A stretch of 64,000 nucleotides of DNA from Pseudoxanthomonas sacheonensis (GTDB taxonomy: Bacteria > Pseudomonadota > Gammaproteobacteria > Xanthomonadales > Xanthomonadaceae), in the NCBI RefSeq assembly GCF_010093305.1, contig NZ_PDWS01000022.1, forward strand, positions 1-64,000. The letters run 5' to 3'. The notes beneath the pieces are model-generated. The model did not search any database, was not told where the DNA came from, and saw only the letters and a program-made list of their open reading frames with translations. A program made the translations under genes and the position numbers. How positions within the stretch are numbered: the first letter of the stretch is position 1; each line of letters opens with the position of its first letter. Positions 1 through 7,983 of this stretch are shown piece after piece.

Positions 1-150
1 TGCATATCTAGTGCTGTCACAGTAGCGGCTTATGTCACGTTCAATGATATGTTATTGTCGATTATGCAATAGTTCAGTCGAGTATACAGATATGATTTTG
101 TTTACTTTTGGGGTATATTGACTACTTGTGCTTTGTTTTTTTTTTTTTTT
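1..150. other. AT-rich gene-free left edge ending in a 16-T run
   Basis: No convincing coding frame is seen here. The segment is clearly AT-rich while everything to its right is GC-rich, and the change occurs abruptly at a homopolymer of 16 T (136-151). That run lies directly behind the stop codon of the first leftward gene. It may be the prophage edge, a gap between phage modules, or a junction artefact; the sequence alone does not decide. Confidence 0.5.
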
Positions 151-513
151 TCACTGCAAATCTTCGATGTCGCTGCCGACCCATCCGTTTGCGTAGTGGC
201 CGATCACCGCACAGTTGCGGCCTGACTTCCATGGCTGGAACAACAGGACCGCAATACCTGTTCTCGGCGCGCTCTCAATCGGCCTCCACCCACCAGCCCG
301 CGAGGCGAGGGCGCGGGTGTTCCAGGCTTTGCGTGCGCCGTCTGCACCGTAGCCAACACACATCCAGCCGCAATCGCCTCCGGTACAGGAGACCTTGTAC
401 AACTGACGCTCTCCGCCGCCGAGAATGTATGGGCCGCTCGGATACGGACATTCTTCCTGATCGACAACAGCACCGCAGATGCACGGCGCCAACTCCACCA
501 GCTCGGTCGTCAT
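151..513 (-). CDS. Lar-like zinc-ribbon protein with DUF551-like tail
   Basis: A protein of about 120 residues. The N-terminal half resembles the Lar restriction-alleviation family: a Cys pair near the start (PCICG), a later Cys pair around CTGGDCGW and the hallmark AWNTR ending. The C-terminal half begins WRPIESAPRTG, the signature of DUF551-like phage proteins. The start at 513 is chosen because ATG overlaps the previous stop (ATGA) and AAGGAAA lies upstream. Lar of the Rac prophage relieves type I restriction, but that role is only an inference here. It is a paralogue of the C-terminal part of the helicase at 3074-5299; a 37-bp stretch is identical (313-349 and 3425-3461). It is the last gene of the leftward operon. 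Confidence 0.65.
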   Translation of the reverse strand: MTTELVELAPCICGAVVDQEECPYPSGPYILGGGERQLYKVSCTGGDCGWMCVGYGADGARKAWNTRALASRAGGWRPIESAPRTGIAVLLFQPWKSGRNCAVIGHYANGWVGSDIEDLQ

Positions 514-839
514 GGGGTTTCCTTGTTTGCGATTTGGATCAATAGGTCTGCGTGGCACGGTGTACCGATGCGGCACCAGCAAGCGAGATTCTTTCCGCGC
601 AGTTGCTCACGGTTCGCCACGACGTAATCGCGCACGGCCACCTGCTCATCAAAGTTGTCAGTGCCCAGGGCGATATAGCCGCCGACGGTCAATTCAAACA
701 GTCGGACGCATTCGGCCTGCGTGCCGTGCTTGCCTACGATGAAGGGGTTTCCCCACTTGGTGGTGCGATCCACCTTCACCGTATCGGCAGGCATGCGCCA
801 TCCCTTGGCGCGTCGTAGCTGGATGCGTTCAACCGTCAC
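510..839 (-). CDS. DUF4326 domain phage protein
   Basis: A protein of 109 residues matching the DUF4326 pattern of small phage proteins: an N-terminal KVDRTTKWGNPF motif, a middle helix and a C-terminal LACWCRIGTPCHADLL motif with conserved Cys and His. The molecular function of the family is not known to me. The Cys/His pattern suggests metal binding or a thiol-dependent role (inference). The start overlaps the stop of the gene before it and its stop overlaps the next start, so it is translated as part of the leftward early operon. No signal peptide or membrane segment is seen. Confidence 0.75.
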   Translation of the reverse strand: MTVERIQLRRAKGWRMPADTVKVDRTTKWGNPFIVGKHGTQAECVRLFELTVGGYIALGTDNFDEQVAVRDYVVANREQLRGKNLACWCRIGTPCHADLLIQIANKETP

Positions 840-1060
840 TTCACCCCCTCCGCGCCGGGCTTGGCGGTGAGTTCTGCTGCGGATATGACCTTGCGAATTT
901 CATCGTCCGGAACGTCATCACCCGATTTGCCGGGAGCTAGTAACAGGACAATATCCGCGCCGGTCTCGCGTGAAGTGCTGACCATCGACGGCGTATGGAA
1001 GCCCTGGAAGTAGCTTTCCGAGTCAACGAACGCCACCGTGTATCCGTCAACCGTCCTCAT
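836..1060 (-). CDS. small phage protein, unknown function
   Basis: A soluble protein of 74 residues with no recognised domain and no cysteines. It is kept as a gene because ATGA overlaps link it at both ends to its neighbours (stop/start pairs at 836-839 and 1057-1060) and because it lies in an unbroken leftward operon. Codon use is similar to adjacent genes. The function is not known; its position after the recombination genes suggests an accessory role. Confidence 0.6.
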   Translation of the reverse strand: MRTVDGYTVAFVDSESYFQGFHTPSMVSTSRETGADIVLLLAPGKSGDDVPDDEIRKVISAAELTAKPGAEGVK

Positions 1061-2028
1061 GCCGAATCCCCCGCATCACCGCCAGCCGGGGCCGGGTGGG
1101 CGCGCCACTGAATCCCAAGTTCGCGCTCCCATGTGTAGGGCAGGCGATTGATCGGCTTCCATTCGTTGGCGTTGGCGTCCAGCCATTCGTAATCGCCGAA
1201 CACCGGGAGCGTAAGCAGTCCCCGCTCGGCTATGGCGTCGGCAAGTTCCGGGTTGAAAATCACGTAACGATCCTGCTTGGAATCGAATACGACCCACGCG
1301 ACTGCCTCCCCGCCGCTGCCGGTGGCCGGGGTTGGGGTGGTGGTGTAGTCATCCGGTAACGGGGTGGCTGTTTCCAGCACGAGTATCTGTTCGCCGTATC
1401 GAGCCGCATCGTCGCGCCGAAGTTGTGACTCCTTGCGATACAGGTCGTGCCAATGCTTCGCGTTAGGCGGCATGGCGTATAGCTTCGTGCCTTGCGGCAG
1501 GTGGACGTAACTCGGTGACTCCAGCCACGAAATAAGCCAGTTCGGATAGCCGCCAATCCCGACAACCGCAACCGGCACTGCCTCCCCACCCTGCGCAACC
1601 TGAGCTTCCAGCTTTGCCACCGTGCGCGTGAAGTCATTGAGACGGACGTATCGGCCTTTCCCTTCATCGCCGAAATCGACCTCATAGATGAATGCGCCAT
1701 ACTTGTGCAGCATTCCTCGCGCTGCCGAAGTATCGTCATCGTTCGGGACTGCACCCTGCCCAACCGATTCGGCGGGGCGGGTGGAGAGGGCAGCAAGATG
1801 GTCGGCCCATTTGTGCATGGCGTTGTAACATCCACCCGTTGGCATGCTGAACCTGTCGTTTGCATCCTTCCGCAAACCATCGATCACCTCCTGCAACCCG
1901 CCCACCCCAGGCGCGGGCTGCGCTGCGAGGGCTTGGCGGATCATTTCTCCCGTGATCGCCACTCCTCCGATAAACGCGACGAAATCTTCCCCGGGCCCAC
2001 TCGCGGCGGGGGTGGTGGAGTTGTTCAT
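1057..2028 (-). CDS. 323-residue phage accessory protein with DUF551-like features
   Basis: A long hypothetical protein. Visible pieces are a low-complexity N-terminus, a central segment with PQGTKLYAMPP (a motif common in phage proteins carrying the IESAP-type domain), a coiled-coil-like stretch around HWHDLYRKESQLRRDD, and Gly/Thr/Pro-rich linkers. A C-terminal segment ends IQWRAHPAPAG. The module-plus-linker make-up resembles mosaic accessory proteins in leftward early operons of Burkholderia and Xanthomonas phages. I cannot assign a function. It is coupled to the genes before and after it by ATGA overlaps. Confidence 0.65.
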   Translation of the reverse strand: MNNSTTPAASGPGEDFVAFIGGVAITGEMIRQALAAQPAPGVGGLQEVIDGLRKDANDRFSMPTGGCYNAMHKWADHLAALSTRPAESVGQGAVPNDDDTSAARGMLHKYGAFIYEVDFGDEGKGRYVRLNDFTRTVAKLEAQVAQGGEAVPVAVVGIGGYPNWLISWLESPSYVHLPQGTKLYAMPPNAKHWHDLYRKESQLRRDDAARYGEQILVLETATPLPDDYTTTPTPATGSGGEAVAWVVFDSKQDRYVIFNPELADAIAERGLLTLPVFGDYEWLDANANEWKPINRLPYTWERELGIQWRAHPAPAGGDAGDSA

Positions 2029-2201
2029 GGCTTATCCTTCTTCGAGCTGCAAGTGATGTGCTTGAATTTGTCGGGATTGTTTCGCCTGTAGAGGTCATCC
2101 AGTGCGCGATAGCAAGCGACTTCGGTCGGGTAGTCGTACTTGCGCTCCTGCCCACACAGAACCCATCCGGACGTGCAAATTGTCAGTACCCAAGTAATCA
2201 C
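2025..2201 (-). CDS. 58-residue small protein with hydrophobic N-terminus
   Basis: The start is placed at GTG 2199-2201, which overlaps the preceding stop (GTGA) and has GGGAGG about seven bases upstream. A start 27 bases further out would overlap the previous gene needlessly. The N-terminus (MITWVLTICTSGWVLCG) is a short hydrophobic stretch that could be a signal or membrane anchor. The remainder is charged with two further Cys. No family is recognised. Membrane localisation is inferred from hydrophobicity only. Confidence 0.55.
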   Translation of the reverse strand: MITWVLTICTSGWVLCGQERKYDYPTEVACYRALDDLYRRNNPDKFKHITCSSKKDKP

Positions 2202-2611
2202 GTTCCACCCTCCCCAGTAGTGGCGCACCCAAGGGCTGCGCGGCGGAGTTGTTTCGCGAACTCTTTCCTCTTTGGGTGGGTCCAGTTCGCTCGACCTATC
2301 CCTTCCATCTCATCCGCCAACGCATCCACCGCATCCAGCCGCGATTGGAGGGCGAGGTTTTGCTCCACCAAGTCAGCGCAGCCACGATGCAAGTTATCGG
2401 CCTCGCGCAATGCCTGGTCACGCTCCATCTCAGCCTCGGCGAGCAGGGACTCGGCTGCGTGGAGGGCGGATTGGTGGTCAGCGAATAGGACGAACCTGCC
2501 TTCCGTGTAGGGGTCCATAGATGCAACCTTGGTTCCGTCCATACTTTCGTCATCATTGAGTGCCGGGGTGTACCGCTGGATAGCCACCGCCTTCGATTCT
2601 TTCGAGGTCAT
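2198..2611 (-). CDS. phage protein with central coiled coil
   Basis: A protein of 137 residues. The first third carries the phrase YTPALNDDESMDG, often seen in small early phage proteins, followed by FVLFADHQSAL. The middle, from LLAEAEMERDQAL on, is a predicted coiled coil of roughly 55 residues. The C-terminus has a basic KRKEFAKQLRRAA stretch. The start at 2611 was chosen for its ATGA overlap with the upstream stop. It probably oligomerises (inference from the coiled coil); the function is unknown. Confidence 0.6.
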   Translation of the reverse strand: MTSKESKAVAIQRYTPALNDDESMDGTKVASMDPYTEGRFVLFADHQSALHAAESLLAEAEMERDQALREADNLHRGCADLVEQNLALQSRLDAVDALADEMEGIGRANWTHPKRKEFAKQLRRAALGCATTGEGGT

Positions 2612-2823
2612 GCTGCAATCTCCCATTGCGTCGTCATGCTGGGACCGCCCTTTGAGTTGTCGCGGGGCACCCGTGACCGCCTGACTACCCCGCAGTCCTC
2701 AATCCACTTCATGGAAGAAATAGCTTGCGCGGCGCTCGTGCAGTTGCAGTTAGCCCGCACGTCGCCAACCGTCACCGGTCCAAGTTGCAGCATTTCCAGA
2801 ATCACTCCCTTGCGCTTACTCAT
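2608..2823 (-). CDS. small winged-helix-like DNA-binding protein
   Basis: A protein of 71 residues starting MSKRKG, with ATGA overlap at both ends. Residues about 7-50 have the shape of a small winged helix: a hydrophobic first helix, the turn PVTVGDVRANC, and a recognition-helix-like SAAQAISSMKWIED, followed by basic strands. Phages often carry such proteins at this place as accessory regulators. No database family can be named with certainty. It may regulate early transcription or bind DNA structurally. Confidence 0.55.
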   Translation of the reverse strand: MSKRKGVILEMLQLGPVTVGDVRANCNCTSAAQAISSMKWIEDCGVVRRSRVPRDNSKGGPSMTTQWEIAA

Positions 2824-3071
2824 CCCTTGGCCCTCTTCTTTGTTTTCGCGGTTTTGGTTTCCACCGGCTCCGGGAACGGGTCTGGCGGGCCGCTCTCGTC
2901 GTAGCCTTCGGCGCTTGCGTACTTCGCCAGCGTTCGCAAGTGATCTTCCAGCCGTAACAGGCGACCACACATCTCGTCGCAGTTTTCAGCCAGCACTGCA
3001 CTGTGAGTGCGCTCGGCTTCAAGTTCGGCGATCAGCTCGGAACGCTCTTCGGGATAGGTGTAGGCGTCCAT
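2820..3071 (-). CDS. 83-residue charged phage protein
   Basis: The start is placed at ATG 3069-3071 because GGGAGG lies six bases upstream; a TTG six bases earlier would touch that Shine-Dalgarno. The first half is an acidic helical region (ERSELIAELEAERTHS and onward), likely a coiled coil. The last 25 residues are Pro- and Lys-rich. No family is recognised. It follows the helicase gene with a two-base gap and overlaps the next gene by ATGA. Confidence 0.55.
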   Translation of the reverse strand: MDAYTYPEERSELIAELEAERTHSAVLAENCDEMCGRLLRLEDHLRTLAKYASAEGYDESGPPDPFPEPVETKTAKTKKRAKG

Positions 3072-3073
3072 CC

Positions 3074-5299
3074 TCAACCTCCCTGCTGCGGGGGTAGGGC
3101 GGCGTCTTTCGGTTCGGCGCGCCAGTGCGTGTACCCGCTATTGGGGCCGAACTTCCAGCGCGATTCCCATTCCTTTTCTGGCAGCCAGTGGCAGAAATAA
3201 ACGCCTGCTGGCCTTCCCTCATACGAACACCATGGCTCGCCATCGCGAATGTCCCATGGGCCATCATCTTCATCTTCGGCAAGCACTTCAAAGTGACCGT
3301 GCAAAACGTCAAATAGTTGACCGTCTTCAATCGCCGCGATCAGGACCGGCGTACCGTCTTCCGGCGCACTCTCAATTGGCAACCACTCCCCACCACCAGC
3401 GCCGGGCAGCGTGGGGGCGGTCTTGCGGGTGTTCCAGGCTTTGCGTGCGCCGTCTGCACCGAATCCGATGGCCTGCCATCCGCATTCCGGATTCGTGCAG
3501 TTCACGACGAACACGGCGCGACCGGGACCCGGATCGCCGAGCCTGCCTGTCGGATACGGACATTCATCCTGATCGACAACTGCGCCGCAGATACACGGCA
3601 ACAGCTCAATCAACGCCTGTAGGTCGGGGGTGGTCATGCCATGCTCCTGTAATGCGCCATCACAGGACGGCGCGCGATCGAGGTTTGTGGGTTCGCTCGC
3701 AGGCACAACGGCCGCTTGTTCTTGGCGCTCGGCAAACGTGTGCGCAACGATGGATGCGTACTTGTCCGTCTCGTCCACTTGCACCGACAACGGCGAGGGC
3801 AACTGATAGGCCAGCTCCAGCGCGTCATTGACATTCGCCGGCACGGCGCCAGACCCTGCACGCACGCGCCACCACTCGACCGCCTTGGCCAGCGCAAAGC
3901 CGCGGTGCTCCAGGCATACCCACTCATTGAACCGGCGCATGCCGCACTGATAGGTGACCTTCATAGACACGGGCTTGCCGGGCTTCTCGTGGCGCGCGTA
4001 TTTGACGCTGTCGACTACGTACTGATTGACGACGCGCTCGCGCTCGGTAGACAGCACCGCAGCGCCCGTGGGGCTGGCAAGGTGCGTCGGCCCAATCACC
4101 GGCCATGCGTAGCCGCACGCGCACAGGCGCGTTTGGATCGCCACAAGCGTCTCGCACTGCGGGCACTCTTTCGTCTTGCCGGTCGTGACAGCGGCAGCAC
4201 GTCCAGGCCGCGCACTCTGCACACGGATCTCGTCGACCGCACCGTGCTCTGTCACGTTCATGGCGTAGTCGAGCACCATGCAGTCCGTTTTCCCGGGGCA
4301 CAGTCGCAGGCCACGGCCGACCTGCTGGTAATAAAGCCCCGGGGACTTCGTCGGCCGCTTCATGGCGACCACGTCGATCATCGGGTTGTCGTAACCTTCC
4401 GAGGCGATGTTCACGTTCACCAGCCACCGATAGCGGCCTTCCTGATGCCCGTCGATCGCGTCCTGTCGGCCGGGGCTTCCTTGGTAGAGGACGGCCACTT
4501 TCTCGCCGTGACCGCGCAGCTCGTCGGCGACCGCGACCGCATGTTTCACGTTGACGCAGAACACGATGCCCGAGCGGCGTCCCTGCGTGCGTGCCAAGAG
4601 GTCAGCCACCGAACGCTCGACCAGCGGCAGCATGGCGTCGGCCAGCGCGTCCTCGATGTACTCTCCGCCGCGCTTCGCGACGCCGGAGAGGTCGGGACAC
4701 TCGCCCGCCTTGCTCACGAGCGGGCTAAGGTAGCCGTCGCGGATCAGGTCAGGAATGCGGGCCTCGAATGCGATCTCCGTGAGAATGTGCCCCGGGCCGC
4801 ACACCGGAACCGCTTGCCCCTGCAGGCGGTACGGCGTGGCCGTCATGCCCACCACGCGCACATTCGGGTTGGCTTGCTGGCATGCCTCGATAAACTGCAG
4901 GTACAGGCCTTCGCCGCGCAGCGGGATGCGGTGCGCCTCGTCAATCAGCAACAGGTCGAACCGGCCCAGCTCGTGCGCACGCTTGGCGACGCTCTGAATC
5001 TGGGCAAAGATGATGGGGTCGAACCGGTCGCGCCTTTTGAGCCCGGCCGCGTAGATGCCCATCGGCGCTTCGGGCCACACGACTTGCATTTTGGCTGCAT
5101 TTTGGCTGACCAATTCTTGGCTGTGCGCCAGCACGGCGACACGGCCGTTCCACTGCTGCACGGCGTCCTGCGCCATTGCCGCCATCAGTGGAGACTTGCC
5201 GGCACCGGTGGGCAGCACAATGGCAGGGTTGCCCTCCGAGTGCCTCAAATAGTCCCAGGCGCATTCTTTGGCGAGCTGCTGGTAGGGGCGGAGGATCAT
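3074..5299 (-). CDS. superfamily 2 DEAH helicase fused to a C-terminal Lar-like/DUF551-like module
   Basis: A protein of 741 residues. Residues 1-450 are a superfamily 2 helicase: Walker A PTGAGKS (30-36), DEAH box (120-123), motif III-like GMTATPYR (151-158) and a C-terminal helicase domain with QVGRGLR. A Cys-rich knuckle (CPQCETL, then CACGYAW) follows. From residue 555 (MTTPDL) the chain is a second copy of the Lar-like zinc ribbon plus WLPIESAPEDG domain found at 151-513. No stop separates the two parts. An internal ATG at 3635-3637 has AGGAG six bases upstream, so the 187-residue Lar part may also be made alone. The start at 5299 gives ATGA coupling to the exonuclease gene. It probably acts with the exonuclease and annealing ATPase in phage recombination or replication restart (inference). 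Confidence 0.85.
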   Translation of the reverse strand: MILRPYQQLAKECAWDYLRHSEGNPAIVLPTGAGKSPLMAAMAQDAVQQWNGRVAVLAHSQELVSQNAAKMQVVWPEAPMGIYAAGLKRRDRFDPIIFAQIQSVAKRAHELGRFDLLLIDEAHRIPLRGEGLYLQFIEACQQANPNVRVVGMTATPYRLQGQAVPVCGPGHILTEIAFEARIPDLIRDGYLSPLVSKAGECPDLSGVAKRGGEYIEDALADAMLPLVERSVADLLARTQGRRSGIVFCVNVKHAVAVADELRGHGEKVAVLYQGSPGRQDAIDGHQEGRYRWLVNVNIASEGYDNPMIDVVAMKRPTKSPGLYYQQVGRGLRLCPGKTDCMVLDYAMNVTEHGAVDEIRVQSARPGRAAAVTTGKTKECPQCETLVAIQTRLCACGYAWPVIGPTHLASPTGAAVLSTERERVVNQYVVDSVKYARHEKPGKPVSMKVTYQCGMRRFNEWVCLEHRGFALAKAVEWWRVRAGSGAVPANVNDALELAYQLPSPLSVQVDETDKYASIVAHTFAERQEQAAVVPASEPTNLDRAPSCDGALQEHGMTTPDLQALIELLPCICGAVVDQDECPYPTGRLGDPGPGRAVFVVNCTNPECGWQAIGFGADGARKAWNTRKTAPTLPGAGGGEWLPIESAPEDGTPVLIAAIEDGQLFDVLHGHFEVLAEDEDDGPWDIRDGEPWCSYEGRPAGVYFCHWLPEKEWESRWKFGPNSGYTHWRAEPKDAALPPQQGG

Positions 5300-6390
5300 G
5301 CCGCTTCTTTGACCCACTGCGCATCCGGCAGGTTCTGATTCCTGATCGCCTGCAGCTCATCGCTGCGCAACGCCGCCAGCGGAATGGCCGCCAGTTCCGT
5401 ACTTGAATAGCTCCCAACAGCACGCGGCCCGTTCCTGAACTTGAACCCGTCCGAGCACACGTACTGAACCCAGCCCTCCGACTCGCTTGCATCGTCCACC
5501 GCGCCCCAGGTAACAAGCGCCGGGATGAACAAGTGATCCGGGCATGCGGTGAACTGGTTCGTCAGAGTGAGATCGTGGCCATGCTTAGCGCACGACCACC
5601 GACCGTCGCCTTCCGGCTCGGGGGTGGCATGCAGGCACGTGCGGCAACTTACCTGGGGCATTTCGCCGCGATGGCAGACGCCCTGAGAAGGGCACCATTT
5701 GCACTTGAAGAACGCGGGGTCTGCCGACAGCTTCGGAAGAGGCTCGGCCGCGAAGATGATGCGCTCGGCCTTCTCCTCCAACTTCAGCGCGATCTCCTTA
5801 TTCGCATCCGTGCGCACGCTCACCGTCGTGCGGCCGCCAGGAGTGTCGCAGGTCAGGTAATGGCGGTCCATGCCGCTGTAGTGCATGTAGCAGATGGCCT
5901 GCGCGTAGTAGGTCGGGTTCCATGCGGCGAGTGCGTCTTTCTCGCCGTGCTTCGCCTTCAGGTTCTGCAAGCCGGAAGCCTTCTCGCTGACCTTGTGCTC
6001 CCATACGTGCCATGTCTTAGGCGCCTGCAGAATGCCCAGGATCGCCCCGTCGATGTTGCCGCGGAAGTGCCCCCCCAGCGCCTGAAACCCGAACTGCTTG
6101 CCGTCCTGCGGATTGTGCGTGTGCAGCTTCAGGCCCGGCACCATGCGAAGGCGCGCGGCCATCAGCTCTTCGCCGCGGTGCCCGTCTTCGAAGCGCCTTA
6201 AAGTCTCGGCGTCGAAGTTGTTCTCGTTCGTGAAGCGGAAGCTGTACCACTGCCGGCGCTCGCATTCCTCACCGATGAACGACATGCCCAGATAGCCGCG
6301 CTTCGGCTCGTTTTTCTGACGCGCGACGATGCTGCCGTCAATGGCGGCGAGGGTCGGGTCAGCGGTTGCGAGTTGCGGAAGCGCGGCCAT
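5296..6390 (-). CDS. PD-(D/E)XK (RecB/Cas4-like) phage exonuclease
   Basis: A protein of 364 residues with the core of the PD-(D/E)XK nuclease fold. The acidic residue of GNIDG (about 110-114) and the EHK of WHVWEHK about twenty residues later supply metal and catalytic positions. A Cys-rich region follows (CKWCPSQGVC, CRTCLH), as in Cas4/AddB-type nucleases that hold an iron-sulfur cluster or zinc. It is grouped with a DUF669 protein, a Sak4-like ATPase and a helicase, the usual recombination set of such phages. The likely role is 5'-3' resection for single-strand annealing (inference from context). Confidence 0.85.
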   Translation of the reverse strand: MAALPQLATADPTLAAIDGSIVARQKNEPKRGYLGMSFIGEECERRQWYSFRFTNENNFDAETLRRFEDGHRGEELMAARLRMVPGLKLHTHNPQDGKQFGFQALGGHFRGNIDGAILGILQAPKTWHVWEHKVSEKASGLQNLKAKHGEKDALAAWNPTYYAQAICYMHYSGMDRHYLTCDTPGGRTTVSVRTDANKEIALKLEEKAERIIFAAEPLPKLSADPAFFKCKWCPSQGVCHRGEMPQVSCRTCLHATPEPEGDGRWSCAKHGHDLTLTNQFTACPDHLFIPALVTWGAVDDASESEGWVQYVCSDGFKFRNGPRAVGSYSSTELAAIPLAALRSDELQAIRNQNLPDAQWVKEAA

Positions 6391-6426
6391 GGGTTCTCTC
6401 GTTCGGGTTCGTGTGAGGGTAGGAGG

Positions 6427-6933
6427 CTAGGCGGCTTGCTTTTTCCAGGGCGACGCGCCGGCCGATGAGGTCGACTGCGAAACCTGCTGAGTCGTGTTGG
6501 TCTCGAACGGAATGCCATCGCCCTTCTTCCAGCCGCGGATCTCGTTCTGGTCCTTCTGTGTGACATAGCCGTTCTTCTGCGTGGTGCCGGCCGGGATGAA
6601 GTCGACGCGCACGACGTGCGGCTTGTTGTGCAGCTCCTGCGAGTCGCGCGGCTGTGCGACGCCGGTGGCTTCGCGGATCGAAGCCATTTGGCGATTGGCG
6701 ATCTCGACGGTCTGGTCGTTCTTGTTTTCCAGGTTCAGGCGCGCCCACAAGCGGCGCTTGGCGTACTCGCCGTCCATGATTTCGTAGACCAGCTCCAGGT
6801 ACTGGCCGTCGTTGTTCTTGGTCGGCTTCATGTCCGACTCGACGATGCGCGCCAGGTATTCGCCGGCCGGGATCGGTGCGAAGTCCTGCTGGGCTTCGGC
6901 CTCGGGGTTGTACATGCCAGTGAGATTGGCCAT
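6427..6933 (-). CDS. DUF669 protein, probable phage single-strand DNA-binding protein
   Basis: A protein of 168 residues. The start is at ATG 6931-6933 with GAGGAAA upstream. The N-terminus (MANLTGMYNPEAEA, then PIPAGEYLARIVES) and the following beta-rich segment with YLELVYEI match DUF669, a family found next to Sak4 and phage nucleases. The C-terminus is Ser/Thr-rich and ends with lysines. The family is generally regarded as a single-strand-binding partner of the recombinase, which is inferred rather than visible here. Confidence 0.8.
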   Translation of the reverse strand: MANLTGMYNPEAEAQQDFAPIPAGEYLARIVESDMKPTKNNDGQYLELVYEIMDGEYAKRRLWARLNLENKNDQTVEIANRQMASIREATGVAQPRDSQELHNKPHVVRVDFIPAGTTQKNGYVTQKDQNEIRGWKKGDGIPFETNTTQQVSQSTSSAGASPWKKQAA

Positions 6934-6980
6934 TTGCGTTTTCCTCGTTGTTGAAATCAATCGGTGAGTTGAATTTGCAG

Positions 6981-6998
6981 GGTTCAACCTGCGGGTTG
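6981..6998. repeat. short perfect hairpin between recombination genes
   Basis: TTCAACC-TGC-GGGTTGAA forms a seven-base stem three bases downstream (leftward) of the ATPase stop codon. Further GTTGAA copies lie within the next 40 bases. No T-run follows, so it is unlikely to be a strong terminator; it may adjust the ratio of the two proteins. Confidence 0.35.
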
Positions 6999-7000
6999 AA

Positions 7001-7762
7001 TCAGGCCGCTTTTGCTTCCTGCGCAGGCGCCATCGCATTGACCAGCGCCGACCATTCGAGCGGCAGCACGTCGGGCAGGGAGTAGCGATTGCCGGCAATG
7101 AATGACGGCTTGGCGTTGGTGTTCATGATTCGGCGACCGGTGGAGATGCCGCGCGCGCGGGTGTTCTGGCCGACGACTTCCTTCTTGATCGCGGTTTCTT
7201 CCTGCGCGAACAGGATGGCGTCGGCCCATTCGACGATCAGACCGAGCGCGCCCTTCTGCATTTTCAGCTCGTAGCGGTCGAAGGCTTCGGTGTCGGGCGC
7301 CTTGAAGTTCTTCACCGCGCTGTGCGCGATCAGGATGATCGCCATGCCTTTTTCCATGCGCAGCGTATTGAGCTTGTCCAGGAAGTCTCGCCACACGGCA
7401 TTGGCTTCGACATACCCGCGGCCGTAGCCAGGCGTTTCAATGCTGGCCCACTGGTTCTTGTCGCAGACGTGCTTCCAGATCAGCGGCTCCAGCCAGTCGG
7501 TGGAATCGACCACGACCGTGCCGAAGTCGTGAGCTTCGGAATACAGGGAGAGCAAAGCTGCTTCAACCTCCGCGTACGTCTGGAGCAGCGGAAACGAGTT
7601 CGTCTCGATACCCGAAAGACCGTCTTCCAGCGGCAGGAAAATCGGGTTGAAACTACCGGCCGCGAACGTGCTCTTCCCAACTTTTTGCGCGCCATGTATG
7701 ACCACGCGCGGCGGCAGGCTGTTGCGCTGGGTTTTGCTGATTGATGCGAGGGAGATGGCCAT
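7001..7762 (-). CDS. Sak4-like AAA ATPase (phage single-strand annealing/recombinase family)
   Basis: A protein of 253 residues, start at ATG 7760-7762. It has Walker A GAQKVGKST (24-32), Walker B VVVDS (82-86), and a later ILIAHS strand typical of RecA-fold proteins. Size and order match the Sak4/AAA_24 family, RecA-core proteins that help phage recombination with a partner SSB. The DUF669 gene immediately downstream and the nuclease beyond it support this. A general phage nucleotide-binding protein is the weaker alternative. Confidence 0.8.
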   Translation of the reverse strand: MAISLASISKTQRNSLPPRVVIHGAQKVGKSTFAAGSFNPIFLPLEDGLSGIETNSFPLLQTYAEVEAALLSLYSEAHDFGTVVVDSTDWLEPLIWKHVCDKNQWASIETPGYGRGYVEANAVWRDFLDKLNTLRMEKGMAIILIAHSAVKNFKAPDTEAFDRYELKMQKGALGLIVEWADAILFAQEETAIKKEVVGQNTRARGISTGRRIMNTNAKPSFIAGNRYSLPDVLPLEWSALVNAMAPAQEAKAA

Positions 7763-7773
7763 GGGTTCAGGTC

Positions 7774-7983
7774 TCAGTAGTTTTTCGTGGTTTGATATTT
7801 CGGGAGGCGAATGCGGATTTCGATCACCGGCTCTCGCTCGAATACGGATTGGTCGATGCCCATCGCGATGCACTGTTCGTTGTCATCGCGCCTGAATTCC
7901 TCGACACGCGAATCGTCTGGGAGCTGCAAAAGACCTGCGACTAGCAACTTGACCGTCATCGGCCCGCCGTTGAACACGTTCAC
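7774..7983 (-). CDS. 69-residue phage protein of unknown function
   Basis: A small soluble protein (start MNVFNGGPM) with no recognised domain. The start overlaps the stop of the upstream gene (ATGA at 7980-7983), and eleven bases separate it from the ATPase. Charge is mixed, with a C-terminus rich in basic residues. It is kept as a gene on operon context alone. Confidence 0.55.
   Translation of the reverse strand: MNVFNGGPMTVKLLVAGLLQLPDDSRVEEFRRDDNEQCIAMGIDQSVFEREPVIEIRIRLPKYQTTKNY

Noticed and set aside
3716-5338. 540-codon plus-strand frame across the helicase gene
   Set aside because: The helicase on the minus strand has all catalytic motifs; the plus frame has none and is a composition shadow.
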